DNA from: Paraspadella gotoi
Taxonomy: Eukaryota > Chaetognatha
Assembly (NCBI GenBank): GCA_051294375.1
Contig: CM119265.1
Location: 62,001 to 126,000, forward strand
Direction: 5' to 3'
DNA: 64,000 nucleotides
Shown here: in pieces, positions 1-10,285 of the stretch
Layout: every line of letters starts with the position of its first letter
How positions within the stretch are numbered: the stretch's first letter is position 1
The notes under the pieces: generated by a model
What the model saw: the letters and a program-made list of their open reading frames with translations, nothing else
Database searches by the model: none
Told to the model about the DNA's origin: nothing
Translations under genes and position numbers: made by a program

Positions 1-168
1 NNNNNNNNNNNNNNNNNNNNNNNNNNNNNNNNNNNNNNNNNNNNNNNNNNNNNNNNNNNNNNNNNNNNNNNNNNNNNNNNNNNNNNNNNNNNNNNNNNNN
101 NNNNNNNNNNNNNNNNNNNNNNNNNNNNNNNNNNNNNNNNNNNNNNNNNNNNNNNNNNNNNNNNNNNN
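1..168. other. Assembly gap
   Basis: All N. The sequence right of it starts within the last codons of a family A gag, so the 5' part of element A1 is missing here. Confidence 0.99.
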
Positions 169-182
169 GCCGGCGGGAGGAG

Positions 183-3100
183 GTGAATTCTATCCCGTCC
201 GGCCATATAATCGATTCAAAAGATTCACTCCTCTTTGTGCACGACGTCGACAATAAGCTCAAGTGGCTCGTCGACGGCGGCGCAACAGTTTCCATCATTC
301 CCCCAACGAGAGNNNNNNNNNNAAGAGGGGAATCTTCTACTAAACTCAAAGCCGCCAACGGCTCCCATATAGCCTGCTATGNNNNNNNNNNCGTTCAGAT
401 CCGTCTTGGCAAGAGAAAATTTCCCTTCACGGTAACAATAGCAGATGTCACCCAACCCATCCTCGGATCAGACTTTCTGGCCGAGCATTACTTAGCCCCC
501 AACCATCGCGATGGTTTTTTATTCGATCTGAACGACTTTAGTACAATTCCAGCCTCAAAGGCCAACAAACAAAATCCTATTCGAATTAACTTTGTTCATC
601 AGGCAGATGACCCATACTATAAGCTCCTCGATACATATCACGACCTTTGTACACCTTCATTCCAACCGACCGAGCCCAAACATGGAGTCAGACACCATAT
701 TCCCACAACAGGCCGTCCAGTACAATCTAGAGCACGTCGCCTCGCTCCAGACAAATTAGAAGTCGCCAAGAAGGAACTCGACAAACTTTGTGACCTCGGC
801 ATCGCTCGCCGCGCCAAAAGTGAGTGGGCGTCGCCTCTACTCGTGGTAAATAAACCCGACGGCGGTTACAGAGTGTGTGGAGATTTCCGCCGCCTGAATA
901 ATTTCAACTATCGACGACAAATATCCCGTCAAAACTCTTAACGACTTCAACGCGAACCTCTGCGGCAAAAAAGTATTCAGCAAGATCGATTTACTAAAAG
1001 GGTATCATCAGATACCAGTCGCAGAGGAAGACGTTGCAAAAACCGGCGTCATAACACCATTTGGCCTTTACGTCTTTCCCCGCACGCCTTTTGGCTTAAA
1101 AAACGCGGGGCAAGACTTTCAGCGCCTTATGGACGAGATACTGGATGGTCTTCCCTTCGTCTTTGTTTATATCGACGACATCTTAGTCGCCTCCGAGAAT
1201 CACGCTGAGCATGAACAACATCTCCGCCAAGTATTCGACACTCTCCATTCGAACGGCCTCGTCGTCAACCGACAGAAATGCGTTCTAGGAAAGCCAGAGC
1301 TCGAATTTCTCGGATATAAAATCGACGCCAACGGCATCTCACCACTACCGGATAGAGTAGCCGCTATCAACAAAACGACGCCGCCTACGACGATCAAGGA
1401 ACTTCAGAGGTTCCTTGGACTCGTCAACTACTATCGACGCTTCATCTCGCGATCTGCACATCACCTCTACCCTTTATTCGAGGCACTCAAATCGAAAGAA
1501 AGACCACGCGTGCTTAGGTGGACGGAAGATTGTCAAAAATCTTTCGAATCGATCAAAAACGCCTTATCACACGCCACAATGCTCTCTCATCCTCGCCCTG
1601 GCGCCTCCCTAGCGATTACATCCGACGCATCAAACTCCGCTATCGGAGCGGTGCTGGAGCGAGGCCCGTCGTGGCTGGGACCTTAGCTTTCTTTTCAGCT
1701 AAGTTACAAAAAAATCACAACAGCTTTGGCCTCCCTTCGACAGGGAACTGCTCGCCGCCTGGCGGGCGATTCGACACTTCAGGACGATGGTCGAGGGACG
1801 CCATTTCACTTTATATACAGATCACAAATCCCTCATCCCCGCTCTCGCCAAGAAATCGGAGCCACACACGGCGAGACAAACATACCAACTAGCGGGGATA
1901 GCGGAATACACCACTGACATACAATATTTAGCAGGCAAGGCAAACGTCGTCGCCGACTCCCTCTCACGCCCAAATGTCGAGAGAGAGCCGGAAATAAATC
2001 CTACTCCTTCCTCTCCCCCTCCCTCTCCCACTCCCCAACCTCTCTTNNNNNNNNNNTCTGCCCCTAAACCCTCTCCTCCCCCAATTATCGCTTCAATCTC
2101 AAAAGAAATTCCCGCCGAGAAGCATCAACAACTCGAACAATTCGCTAACTCCATTTTCCAACATGGCGTCGACATCGAGAAAATGGCCGCGGATCAACCT
2201 CTCGACGCAGAATATCGCCAAATCACAAGCGACGCGACATCGGGCTTAAGATTTCGTCAAATCCCCATCGGATCGTCGTCAATCGTCGTTGACGTGAGCA
2301 ACGGCCCACCACGCCCCTTCGTGCCTTTCTCATGGCGCCGTCGCGTCTTCGAAACAATACACAATCTTGGCCATCCCGGCGTCGAGCGTACTCGACAAAC
2401 AATTTCAGAAAAATTCGTCTGGCCCTCAATGAGATCGGATGTCTCTCGATNNNNNNNNNNATGCCAAGATTGCCAGCGAGCAAAAGTCACGCGCAACACC
2501 GTCCCCGAAATCGGCACCTTTGAATTGCCAGAGCGCCGATTTAATCACATCCACGTCGACATCGTCACCCTCCCTCCGTCAAACGGCTTCAATTATGTCC
2601 TCACCGCGGTCGACAGGTTTACTCGATGGCCTGTCGCCATCCCAATGAAGGACATTTCCGCCAAATCCGTCGCCGACGCCTTAGTGCATGGCTGGATAGC
2701 CTCCTTCGGCGTCCCGTCCACCATAACGACCGACAGGGGTTCTCAGTTCCTCTCATCGACATGGAAACAACTCTTAGGATCATGGGGAATCTCTCATAAT
2801 CTCACAACGTCGTACCATCCGCAATCGAACGGCCTAGTCGAGAGATTTCATCGACGATTGAAAGAATCCGTTGATAGCTCTCGGCGCGATAACAATGGAC
2901 GACTGGTACTGGCGCTTCCGTGCTTCCTTGCTCGCCATAGAAGCTACCGCTTAAAACCAGACGTGGGCGCCTTGTACGGCGAAGCGATCGCTGTACCGGG
3001 AGACTTATTAACGACTCAAACCGGAAGTGACGCCCAAGAACGCGAGCGGCGCCGCCGCACGCTCGCCAATCTTCAACTCGAGGTCGCTCGTCTCCAGCCG

Positions 3101-3951
3101 GCGCCAACCACAACGCATCGCCGTCCTCAGATCCATCTACCCGACGCCCTCCTCCACGCTTCACACGTATTCGTACGACGCGGGGGCGTGGCCACGTCAC
3201 TCGCGGCGCCTTATCTGGGACCATACCGCGTTATCTCACGCGACGGATTAACATTTAAAATAGCGATTCCCGGGCGAGGCAATGAAAACGTCTCTATATC
3301 ACGCCTCAAACCCGCTTTCGAGGCCGACGACGCCACTTCCGGTGACGTTAGACCCCGCACGCCATCGCCTCCTCCTTCGCCTCCACCTCCAGGCCGGCGC
3401 CCCGGCATTCGAACGCGATTTCCGCCTCAATCGACGCGAGTCCTCCGATCAAATTCGAATCGAAGAGACTTGTCGCCAAATTCTCCTCCTCCTCCTCCTC
3501 CTCCTCCTCCTCCTCCTCCTCCTCCTCCCCCCCTCCCCAGTCTCCTCCCCCACCTCCCTCGCCCATCCCCAGTCGTCAACAACCCCCAATACGCCTCTGC
3601 CTTCACGATTTCCCGCCGCTAAACATAAATGTAAACAAAGCGAGAGGAAATGTAAACAAACGAGCAAACCATAAGCGACGACGATAATAACGACGACGCC
3701 AACGACGCCGACGACGCTCAAAAAATCGATCGAGACGTCGCCGACGACTCCAGCCAACGCTGATTCACATCCTAATCCCTCCACCCCTTCTCTCCCCTCA
3801 TTTTTCTCAAGACCCAACCCCGAAGACTTCTCTTATCGAGCATCGAGGCGCCAAATTTCAAACGTCAACTCAAATAGCCGTTCCTACGCCACAGTATCTG
3901 GCGCACATGCTTCAACAAATCAATAACGAGGAGCCGACATCAACAAACTAA
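183..3951 (+). pseudogene. pol: Frame-broken pol of element A1 (protease, reverse transcriptase, RNase H, integrase)
   Basis: Polyprotein of a Ty3/gypsy element. It starts at GTG 183, overlapping the gag stop TGA (184-186) in the -1 frame. Visible in order: protease core WLVDGGATVS near residue 30, reverse transcriptase with FVYIDDILVAS (about 1170), RNase H with TSDASNSAIGAVL (about 1620), integrase HHCC zinc region (HNLGHPG about 2367, CQDCQ about 2462), the DDE core (VDIV, TTDRGSQF, NGLVERFH), a GPY/F module (YLGPYRV about 3215), a Pro-rich tract (3481-3540) and a C-terminal tail reaching about 3951. Frame breaks occur near 910 (1-nt gain), 1660-1780, 2868-2960 (shifted segment with a short deletion) and after 3600. 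Three 10-N gaps lie in the coding frame. It is not functional as read, though some breaks may be sequencing errors. Confidence 0.92.
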
Positions 3952-4376
3952 TAAACGCGGTCAGTCGTTTACAAACATTATCTCGATTCAACTCTTTTTA
4001 AATCATGTAATTTTCAAAAACTTTTAACGATTCTATTAAATCGTTCCTGTTTATTCCCTTTTTTTCGTTGTTATTGGCGAATTAATTATCGCCATCGTTA
4101 CTATTACCGTTACCGTTACCGTTATCGACATTATCATCTAAGTAAACACATCATCATAAACATCAATTTACAAATCGTTATGATAAATACTCGTTGAAGT
4201 ATTTAAAACCCTTTATACAATTTCGTTCTACATCTTTTACAAATTTTCAAACTTTTATTTGTTTACTTTTAATCGAAAACCGATTTTAATATTCTATTTT
4301 CTTACGCAAAGGCAAAAGTTTATTTTTAGACAAAAATTTTGTGAAACTATTTTCCCCTAATTTCGTCTGGGGGGCA
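3952..4376 (+). other. 3' untranslated region and polypurine tract of A1
   Basis: AT-rich, no open frame. It ends in a purine tract (CTGGGGGGCA, G-run 4369-4374) directly before the TG of the LTR, the expected primer for plus-strand DNA synthesis. The same CTGGGGGGCA-TGTAG arrangement recurs in the miniature element C at 63827-63841. Confidence 0.8.
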
Positions 4377-4497
4377 TGTAGCCTTTGCCCTGGCACAAAA
4401 GTAATTTTATTAATTAATTTAATATATCGAATCACATTAGTAATGTTTATAATACTTATATAACTTAATTTCGAATCTCCCTTAATTAATTATATTT

Positions 4498-4505
4498 TAT
4501 AAATA
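4498..4505 (+). promoter_or_regulatory. TATA box of the A-I LTR
   Basis: TATAAATA, 5 nt before the tRNA-like module. The same octamer sits at the same place in LTRs at 5128, 22641, 23706, 46914 and 53017, so it is a good candidate for the core Pol II promoter of family A. Confidence 0.65.
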
Positions 4506-4510
4506 ACAAT

Positions 4511-4582
4511 GTCATCACCGGATTCGAACCTGCGACCTAAGTGATCCTAGGCCGCCGTCTTACCGATTCTGCCATCGGGCAC
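4511..4582 (-). other. Degenerate tRNA-like module in the A-I LTR
   Basis: Read on the minus strand it is 72 nt long with a B-box match GGTTCGAATCC (plus 4520-4530) and an A-box match TGGCAGAATCGG (plus 4563-4574), at tRNA-like spacing. The acceptor and T stems do not pair well, so it is a tRNA relic or a retained Pol III promoter rather than a functional tRNA. It runs antisense to the retrotransposon. Confidence 0.7.
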
Positions 4583-4791
4583 ATTTACCTGAAAACACCC
4601 AAAACCTGGATTAATGTTATTAAGACTCTTACTGACGGCCCTTTTGTTTATATAGTCTATCTCGATGGCCGCCAGTGGCGTTAATACTTGAATCACAGTA
4701 GCACACGCTTTTAACTGTAGTTATTGGGAGATGATTCGATATTATCCAATTCCTGTTTTAACCTCATGGTGCCAGGTTGTACAATATCTAC

Positions 4792-4995
4792 GTAGGGTTA
4801 GGGTTAGGGTTAGGGTTAGGGTTAGGGTTAGGGTTAGGGTTAGGGTTAGGGTTAGGGTGGGAGGGTTAGGGTTAGGGTTAGGGTTAGGGTTAGGGTTAGG
4901 GTGGTTAGGGTAGGGTTAGGGTTAGGGTTAGGGTTAGGGTTAGGGGTTAGGGTTAGGGTTAGGGTTAGGGTTAGGGTTAGGGTTAGGGTTAGGGT
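4792..4995 (+). repeat. Telomeric TTAGGG array T1
   Basis: About 200 bp of TTAGGG on the plus strand with a few irregular units. It lies exactly between the end of the A1 3' LTR and the start of the A2 5' LTR. Confidence 0.97.
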
Positions 4996-5127
4996 TGTAG
5001 CCTTCAGTCCTGGCACCAAAATTAATTATTATTAATTATAGTATTTTATTTACAAAGGAACCAATTAATAATTATCTTTCGAATTATGTAATACATCTTT
5101 TTATGTCTCCTAAATTAATTTATATAT

Positions 5128-5135
5128 TATAAATA
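5128..5135 (+). promoter_or_regulatory. TATA box of the A-II LTR
   Basis: TATAAATA, 4 nt before the antisense tRNA-like module. Position and sequence are conserved in all family A LTR subtypes. Confidence 0.65.
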
Positions 5136-5139
5136 GCAT

Positions 5140-5211
5140 GCCCTCACTCGGATTCGAACCCCCGACCTTTCGAGCCAAAGTCGAGCGTTCTAACCATTAA
5201 GCCATGATGGC
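5140..5211 (-). other. tRNA-like module with canonical tRNA numbering (tRNA-Gln-like)
   Basis: 72 nt on the minus strand. Acceptor ends GCCATCA and TGAGGGC pair at 6 of 7 positions. T8, A14, a TGGCTTAATGG A-box, an anticodon stem with 4 of 5 pairs, T33, anticodon-position bases TTG, and a T-loop TTCGAAT with B-box GGTTCGAATCC all fall at standard positions. The D-arm (ATGGTTAGAAC) and anticodon loop (CTTTGG) resemble tRNA-Gln(UUG). The T stem is broken at three pairs, so a working tRNA is unlikely. It is antisense to the element. Confidence 0.75.
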
Positions 5212-5448
5212 TCTGTTACTCAAAGACATCCAAAACTCGGAGTAATATTATTTCCTTAATATCTCTTCTCATATTCGATGCTCTTTTGTTATTATCAACT
5301 CCCCTAATGGTTCAAGCTCGTTACTAATAACTCAGAGGGCTCTGTATTCGGAGACTAACCGTTTTCAGGAATTAACGTTTGGAGACTTTCCTGGTTCCTA
5401 TTTCAATCCTGTTTTTCCCTCGCGGTGCCAGGCTTTCACATCTACAAG

Positions 5449-5463
5449 TGGTGAGCCCAACTT
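5449..5463 (+). promoter_or_regulatory. Primer-binding site of A2
   Basis: TGGTGAGCCCAACTT, starting 3 nt after the LTR end. It begins with TGG, the complement of a tRNA CCA end. The same sequence follows the A4 and A6 LTRs. It resembles, but does not equal, the tRNA-Trp type site reported for CsRn1-clade elements. Confidence 0.8.
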
Positions 5464-5698
5464 AAGAACCTAATCCAACCTTCTGACACTATGTCCAACA
5501 AATAACTAATGCCTTAGGGAAAACTTATTCATCGAAATAGTACTCATAAGCCTTAGAAACTTTTACCTACAAAATTAGAACTGGAAACCTCTGATTCTCT
5601 CTCTAAAACTACAAACGAATCTCAATTGAAGAATCAACTACAAGAAGTCAAAACGAGATCAAGTGGAAGCTCAAGCGGACTATTACTTCTCCCTCAGG

Positions 5699-5741
5699 TA
5701 GGCAAGAAGTGAAATAAAATTAGGCTTTGCATCCTTGCCTA
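5699..5741 (+). other. Conserved leader stem-loop of A2
   Basis: TAGGCAAG (5699-5706) pairs with CTTGCCTA (5734-5741). The loop contains ATTAGGCT. It directly follows CAGGTA, a splice-donor-like sequence. The same arrangement lies upstream of gag in A3, A4, A5 and A6, and an analogous one with different bases in family B. Confidence 0.7.
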
Positions 5742-5810
5742 TCTCTCATCGCCTTCCACTCTCCCTATTATTTCCCTACCAATCTCGAAACCCACGTCGT
5801 CCTTCAACGA

Positions 5811-6886
5811 ATGAGTGGTCCCGCTGGAGGCACCCGCGCTCGCGCAGCGCATCAGGACAGCCCCGCCAACGCATCTCCGCGTCGACACGAGCATTCGAAT
5901 CGTCTAGCGCCGCCGGCGCCGATTGGATTCGGTCGAGGGCGTCGCTCTCCAAATCTAAGTGAGGCCCAGAACGATTTCCAATTCCCCACGACCGCGATGG
6001 CCGCGGCACCGGATCCTGATCCCCAAGCCGACCTCGTGCGCACCCTAGCGGCCACCCTCGCAGCGTCCCTTCAAGGCCTCGCGATCAAAAAGCCAAAATT
6101 ACCCGACTTCGACGCCGAAAATGTGGAGCTGTGGATACAGCGGATAGAGGCGGCGTACACTCGCGCCGGCACTTCATCTCCTAAAGAGAAATTCGCCCAT
6201 CTGGAGGACAAGTTTTCAGTGGACTTCAACCCCCGCGTCAACTCCTTCTTATTCGGCGAGGCAACCGAGTCTCGTTGGAAAGACTTTCTTGATTATTTGA
6301 GAACCGAATATGGCCGCACCCGATCTCAACAGGCCGCCTCCTGATCGACGGCACCCGTCGAGAGGGCCGGCGCCCATCGCAACTCCTCGCCATCATGAAG
6401 GAGAAAGCCGGCAAGGTGAGCGTGGACGACATACTCAAGGAACTACTCCTCAGAGAGCTACCTTCAGAAGTGCAGCGCAGCCTCGCCGAGCGAGTCGAAA
6501 AAGTCGACGCCGAGGCCGCCGCCAAATTTGCCGACGCCTACTTCGACCGCGAAGGCAAATTGATTCATCACTCGACTCCCAGCACAGCGTACGCCGTCCA
6601 ACAGCCAATCACGCCTCTTATGCAAAGCGAGACGCCTTTCTCAGACGACGTTAACGCCATCAATCGTCAACGACCAGGCCAATCGAATCGTCGACCATTC
6701 AACGCACCTCGACGACCAGTGAACGCCAGCAGGGCACCGACATCTCAGCCGAGCAGTCAGCAGAAGACGACTAAAGTCGAAATCTGTTTCTATCACAAAA
6801 AGTTTGGCGACGCCGCCAAAAATTGTGAACCAGGCTGCTACAGGCAACAGCAACAGGAAAACTCGAGGGCCGGCGGGAGGAAGTGA
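5811..6886 (+). pseudogene. gag: Gag of A2 with one frameshift
   Basis: Capsid/nucleocapsid precursor of a family A element. The start ATG at 5811 begins MSGPAG, conserved in A4, A5 and A6. There is an in-frame upstream ATG at 5727, but the N-terminus it adds is not shared by the other copies. Central conserved stretch KKPKLPDFD then VELWIQR (about 6090-6150). The C-terminal zinc motif CFYHKKFGDAAKNCEPGC has the CHCC spacing C-x2-H-x9-C-x3-C. A single missing base near 6341 splits the frame. Intact relatives are 359 aa. The stop TGA at 6884-6886 overlaps the pol GTG at 6883. Confidence 0.92.
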
Positions 6887-9800
6887 ATGCCATCCCGGCC
6901 GGCCAAGTAATAGATTCCAAAGATTCACTTTTATTCGCGTACGACGTCGACAACAAATTGAACTGGCTCGTCGACGGCGGCGCGACCGTCTCCATAGTTC
7001 CTCCAACGAATGCTGAGCGGGAACGAGGAGCGACATCAACTAAATTGAAGGCCGCAAATGGCACTCCAATACCTTGCTACGGCTACAAGGACGTCCAGGT
7101 CCGCCTTGGAGGCCGCAAATTCCCTTTTACAGTAACTATCGCTGAAGTTACACAACCCATACTCGGCTCAGACTTCTTAGCCGAACACTACCTCGCTCCA
7201 AACCACAGAGATGGATTTTTATTCGACCTGAGAGATTTTACAACCATAACCGCATCAAAAGCAAGCCAAAAACAAACAGTGAATCGCGTCAACTTCGTCA
7301 ATCAAGCCGACGATCCCTATTATAGACTTTTAGATACATATCACGACTTATGCACCCCGTCTTTCCAACCAACAGAACCAAAGCACGGGGTCAGGCATTA
7401 TATACCCACCACGGGACGGCCAGTACAATCTCGAGCCCGCCGTCTAGCACCAGACAAACTAGAGGTGGCCAAAAAAGAGCTCGACAAGCTTTGTGAGCTG
7501 GGCATCGCTCGCCGCGCCAAGAGTGAGTGGGCGTCGCCCCTCTTAGTAGTGAACAAACCAGATGGTGGTCACCGAGTTTGTGGCGATTTCCGTCGCCTTA
7601 ATAACGCCACTCTGGACGACAAGTATCCAGTGAAAACCCTAAACGATTTTAATGCAAATCTAAGCGGAAAACAAATCTTCAGTAAAATAGACTTATTGAA
7701 GGGCTATCACCAGATACCCGTGGCGGAGGAAGACGTGGCAAAAACTGGCGTTATTACGCCATTCGGACTATACGTTTTTCCTCGGACCCCGTTCGGACTT
7801 AAGAACGCGGGTCAGGATTTCCAACGCCTAATGGATGAGATCCTGGACGGGTTACCCTTCGTTTTCGTCTATATCGACGATATTCTCGTCGCCTCCGACA
7901 ATCCTCAACAGCATGAGCAGCATCTCCGCGAGGTTTTCGACGTCCTTCATCAGAATGGTTTAGTCGTGAATCGACAAAAATGCGTGCTCGGCAAATCAGA
8001 ACTCGATTTCCTTGGATACAGGATCAACACTAACGGAATCGCCCCTCTACCGGATCGAGTAGCCGCCATAAGCGAGACAACTCCTCCGACGACAATAAAG
8101 GAACTACAGCGATTCCTAGGACTCATTAACTACTATAGACGCTTCATTCCTCGATCCGCTCATCATTTGTATCCATTATTCGAAGCACTCAAATCGAAAA
8201 CGAGGCCACGCGTTTTGAATTGGACTACAGATTGTCAAACAGCTTTCGAGTCAATCAAAAAAGCTCTAGCTCAAGCGACAATGTTATGTCATCCACGACC
8301 AACGGCGAAACTCGCAGTGACATCTGACGCCTCCAATACAGCGATCGGCGCCGTCTTGGAGCAACGGGGTCCCAAAGGATGGGAACCGTTGGCATTTTTT
8401 TCGGCGAAGCTTCAAAAAAACCAACAACTCTGGCCGCCTTTCGATCGGGAGCTGCTCGCTGCATGGCGAGCAATACGACATTTCAGGCCGATGATCGAAG
8501 GCAGAAGTTTCACTTTATATACTGATCACAAGTCTTTAGTCCCAGCACTCGCCAAAAAGACGGAGCCACATACCGCGCGACAGACTTATCAATTAGCCGG
8601 CATTGCAGAATTTACTACAGATATTCAATACTTAGCCGGAAAAGCCAATGTCGTCGCCGATTCTCTCTCTCGTCCCAACGTCGAGCCAGAACCAAGAGCA
8701 ACGTCTCCTCCTCTTTCTCCCCCTCCCCACTCACCAACCCCTTTTTCCCCCTTCTTCCCCTTCCAGGAAACCCAAATTCCTCCAAATAGTGGCGTCAATC
8801 AACAAAGAAGTCGTCCCGGAGAAGAAACAGCTCGTCAATCAACTCGCGGGCTCCATCCTCCAATACGGCGTCAACCTCGAGCAGCTGGCCGCGGACCAGC
8901 CGCTTGACGCCGACTATCGACGCATCTCAACGGACGCAGCTTCTGGACTTCGATTTCGACAGGTTCCTATCGGCAAAACATCAATAATCGTCGACGTCAG
9001 CAACGGCCCTCCAAGACCCTTCGTGCCTTACTCATGGCGTCGACGCGTATTTGAGACGATCCATAACCTAGGACACCCAGGCGTTGAACGAACTCGCCAA
9101 ACGGTGGCTGAAAAATTCGTTTGGCCCTCCATGCGTTCCGACGTCTCGAAATGGTCACGTGAGTGTCAAGACTGTCAACGAGCAAAGGTGACTCGCAACA
9201 CTGTGCCGGAAATCGGCACCTTCGAGCTGCCCGACCGACGCTTCAGTCACATACACGTCGATATTGTGACCCTTCCCCCCTCCAACGGCTATAATTATAT
9301 CCTCACAGCGGTGGACCGCTTCACCAGATGGCCGGTGGCCATTCCGATGAAGGATATAAACGCCAAGACTGTCGCTGACGCCCTCGTCCACGGATGGGTC
9401 TCATCCTTTGGCGTCCCCTCCACTATCACAACCGACCGGGGATCCCAATTTCTCTCGACAACGTGGCGACAATTACTTACATCATGGGGAATTAAACATA
9501 ATACAANNNNNNNNNNNNNNNCTCAATCTAACGGACTCGTGGAACGATTTCACCGTCGCCTCAAGGAGTCACTCATCGCCCTCGGCGCCGACTCCAGAGG
9601 CGATTGGTATTGGCGCCTCCCCTGCTCGCTACTGGCGATACGAACAACTCTAAAACCCGACATAGGAGCGACGCCGGCCGAACTAGTCTATGGCGAAACG
9701 ATTGCCGTCCCCGGCGACCTCATTTCCAGCCAAACCGGAAGTGACGCCGGCGAGCGTCAACAACGCCAGCGCACACTCGCTAAGCTTCAACTCGAAGTCG

Positions 9801-10185
9801 CCAGGCTCCAGCCCGCTCCTACGACCACACATCGTCAGCCTCAACTTCATCTTCCGGAAGCACTGCGCCACGCCTCCCACGTCTTCGTACGCCGAGGCGG
9901 CGTCACCTCGACACTCTCCGCTCCGTACCTCGGCCCTTATCGAGTCATTTCCCGCGACGAATTTACTTTTAAATTGGCAATTCCCGGCCGCGCAAACGAA
10001 AACGTCTCCATTTCACGTTTGAAACCCGCCTACGAGGCGGACGACGACGCCGCCGACAACGCCAGCCCGCCCAACACGCCTTCGACGCCTCCCTCGCCTC
10101 CTCCGCCAGGCCGTCGACCCGGCGTCCGCACTCGCGAGCCGCCTCCGTCGACACGAATCCTCCGATCGAATCGAAATAGTGATAT
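6883..10185 (+). pseudogene. pol: Pol of A2, one frameshift, 3' end in gap
   Basis: Begins at GTG 6883 in the -1 frame relative to gag, with no ATG, so it is probably made by frameshifting. Order: protease WLVDGGATVS (about residue 30), reverse transcriptase with FVYIDDILVAS (about 7870), RNase H (TSDASNTAIGAVLEQ about 8320; TLYTDHKSLV about 8512), a Pro/Ser-rich linker, integrase zinc finger (HNLGHPG about 9065; CQDCQ about 9167), DDE core with TTDRGSQF (about 9430) and NGLVERFH (about 9530), and GPY/F (YLGPYRV about 9927). A single-base frame change lies in the linker between about 8690 and 8790. A 15-N gap (9507-9521) hides a few residues between the second and third catalytic residues. 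The Pro-rich tail runs into the gap. Confidence 0.93.
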
Positions 10186-10285
10186 NNNNNNNNNNNNNNN
10201 NNNNNNNNNNNNNNNNNNNNNNNNNNNNNNNNNNNNNNNNNNNNNNNNNNNNNNNNNNNNNNNNNNNNNNNNNNNNNNNNNNNNN
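10186..10285. other. Assembly gap (100 N)
   Basis: Separates plus-strand A2 from minus-strand B1. Both elements lose their pol C-termini, 3' untranslated regions and 3' LTRs here, so the true distance between them is unknown. Confidence 0.99.

Larger units (their letters stand above)
169..4791 (+). mobile_element. Element A1, 3' part of a Ty3/gypsy LTR retrotransposon (family A, subtype A-I)
   Basis: Contains the last gag codons, a frame-broken pol, the 3' untranslated region, a polypurine tract and a 3' LTR that abuts a TTAGGG array. The 5' LTR, leader and most of gag are lost in the gap at the left edge. Its pol start is nearly identical to the damaged copy A3 at 25446, and its LTR matches the A3 5' LTR, so both belong to one subfamily. 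Confidence 0.93.
4377..4791 (+). repeat. 3' LTR of A1 (subtype A-I)
   Basis: About 415 bp, starting TGTAGCC right after the polypurine tract and ending CTAC at the telomere array, where the other A LTRs end CTACA. It matches the LTR at 23586-23999. Inside are a TATAAATA box (4498-4505), an antisense tRNA-like module (4511-4582) and a subterminal inverted repeat CCTGGCAC (4389-4396) / GTGCCAGG (4769-4776). Confidence 0.92.
4996..5446 (+). repeat. 5' LTR of A2 (subtype A-II)
   Basis: 451 bp, TGTAGCC at the start and TCTACA at the end, followed 2 nt later by the primer-binding site. It has a TATAAATA box (5128-5135), the best preserved antisense tRNA-like module (5140-5211) and a subterminal inverted repeat CCTGGCAC (5009-5016) / GTGCCAGG (5425-5432). 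Confidence 0.9.
4996..10185 (+). mobile_element. Element A2, Ty3/gypsy LTR retrotransposon (family A, subtype A-II), 3' end lost in a gap
   Basis: The 5' LTR, primer-binding site, leader, gag and nearly all of pol are present. The Pro-rich C-terminal tail of pol, 3' untranslated region and 3' LTR are missing in the gap at 10186-10285. The 5' LTR is inserted in telomere repeats (flank ends TTAGGGT). One frameshift each in gag and pol. Confidence 0.93.

Noticed and set aside
3348-3566. Glu-rich open frames opposite the Pro-rich tract (also at 17360, 27029, 33426 and 44650)
   Set aside because: They are antisense shadows of the (TCC)n Pro/Ser tract of pol and occur wherever that tract is.
4792-4995. 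Short, regularly spaced repeats as a CRISPR array
   Set aside because: Contiguous 6-nt telomere units without spacers, in a eukaryotic context.
5140-5211. Functional tRNA gene
   Set aside because: The T stem has three mismatches and the module is fixed at the same place in every LTR of the subtype, so it is an LTR component and not an independent gene.
5727-5810. Upstream ATG as the true gag start of A2
   Set aside because: The added residues are not conserved in A4-A6, while MSGPA at 5811 is shared by all; the upstream stretch overlaps the leader hairpin.
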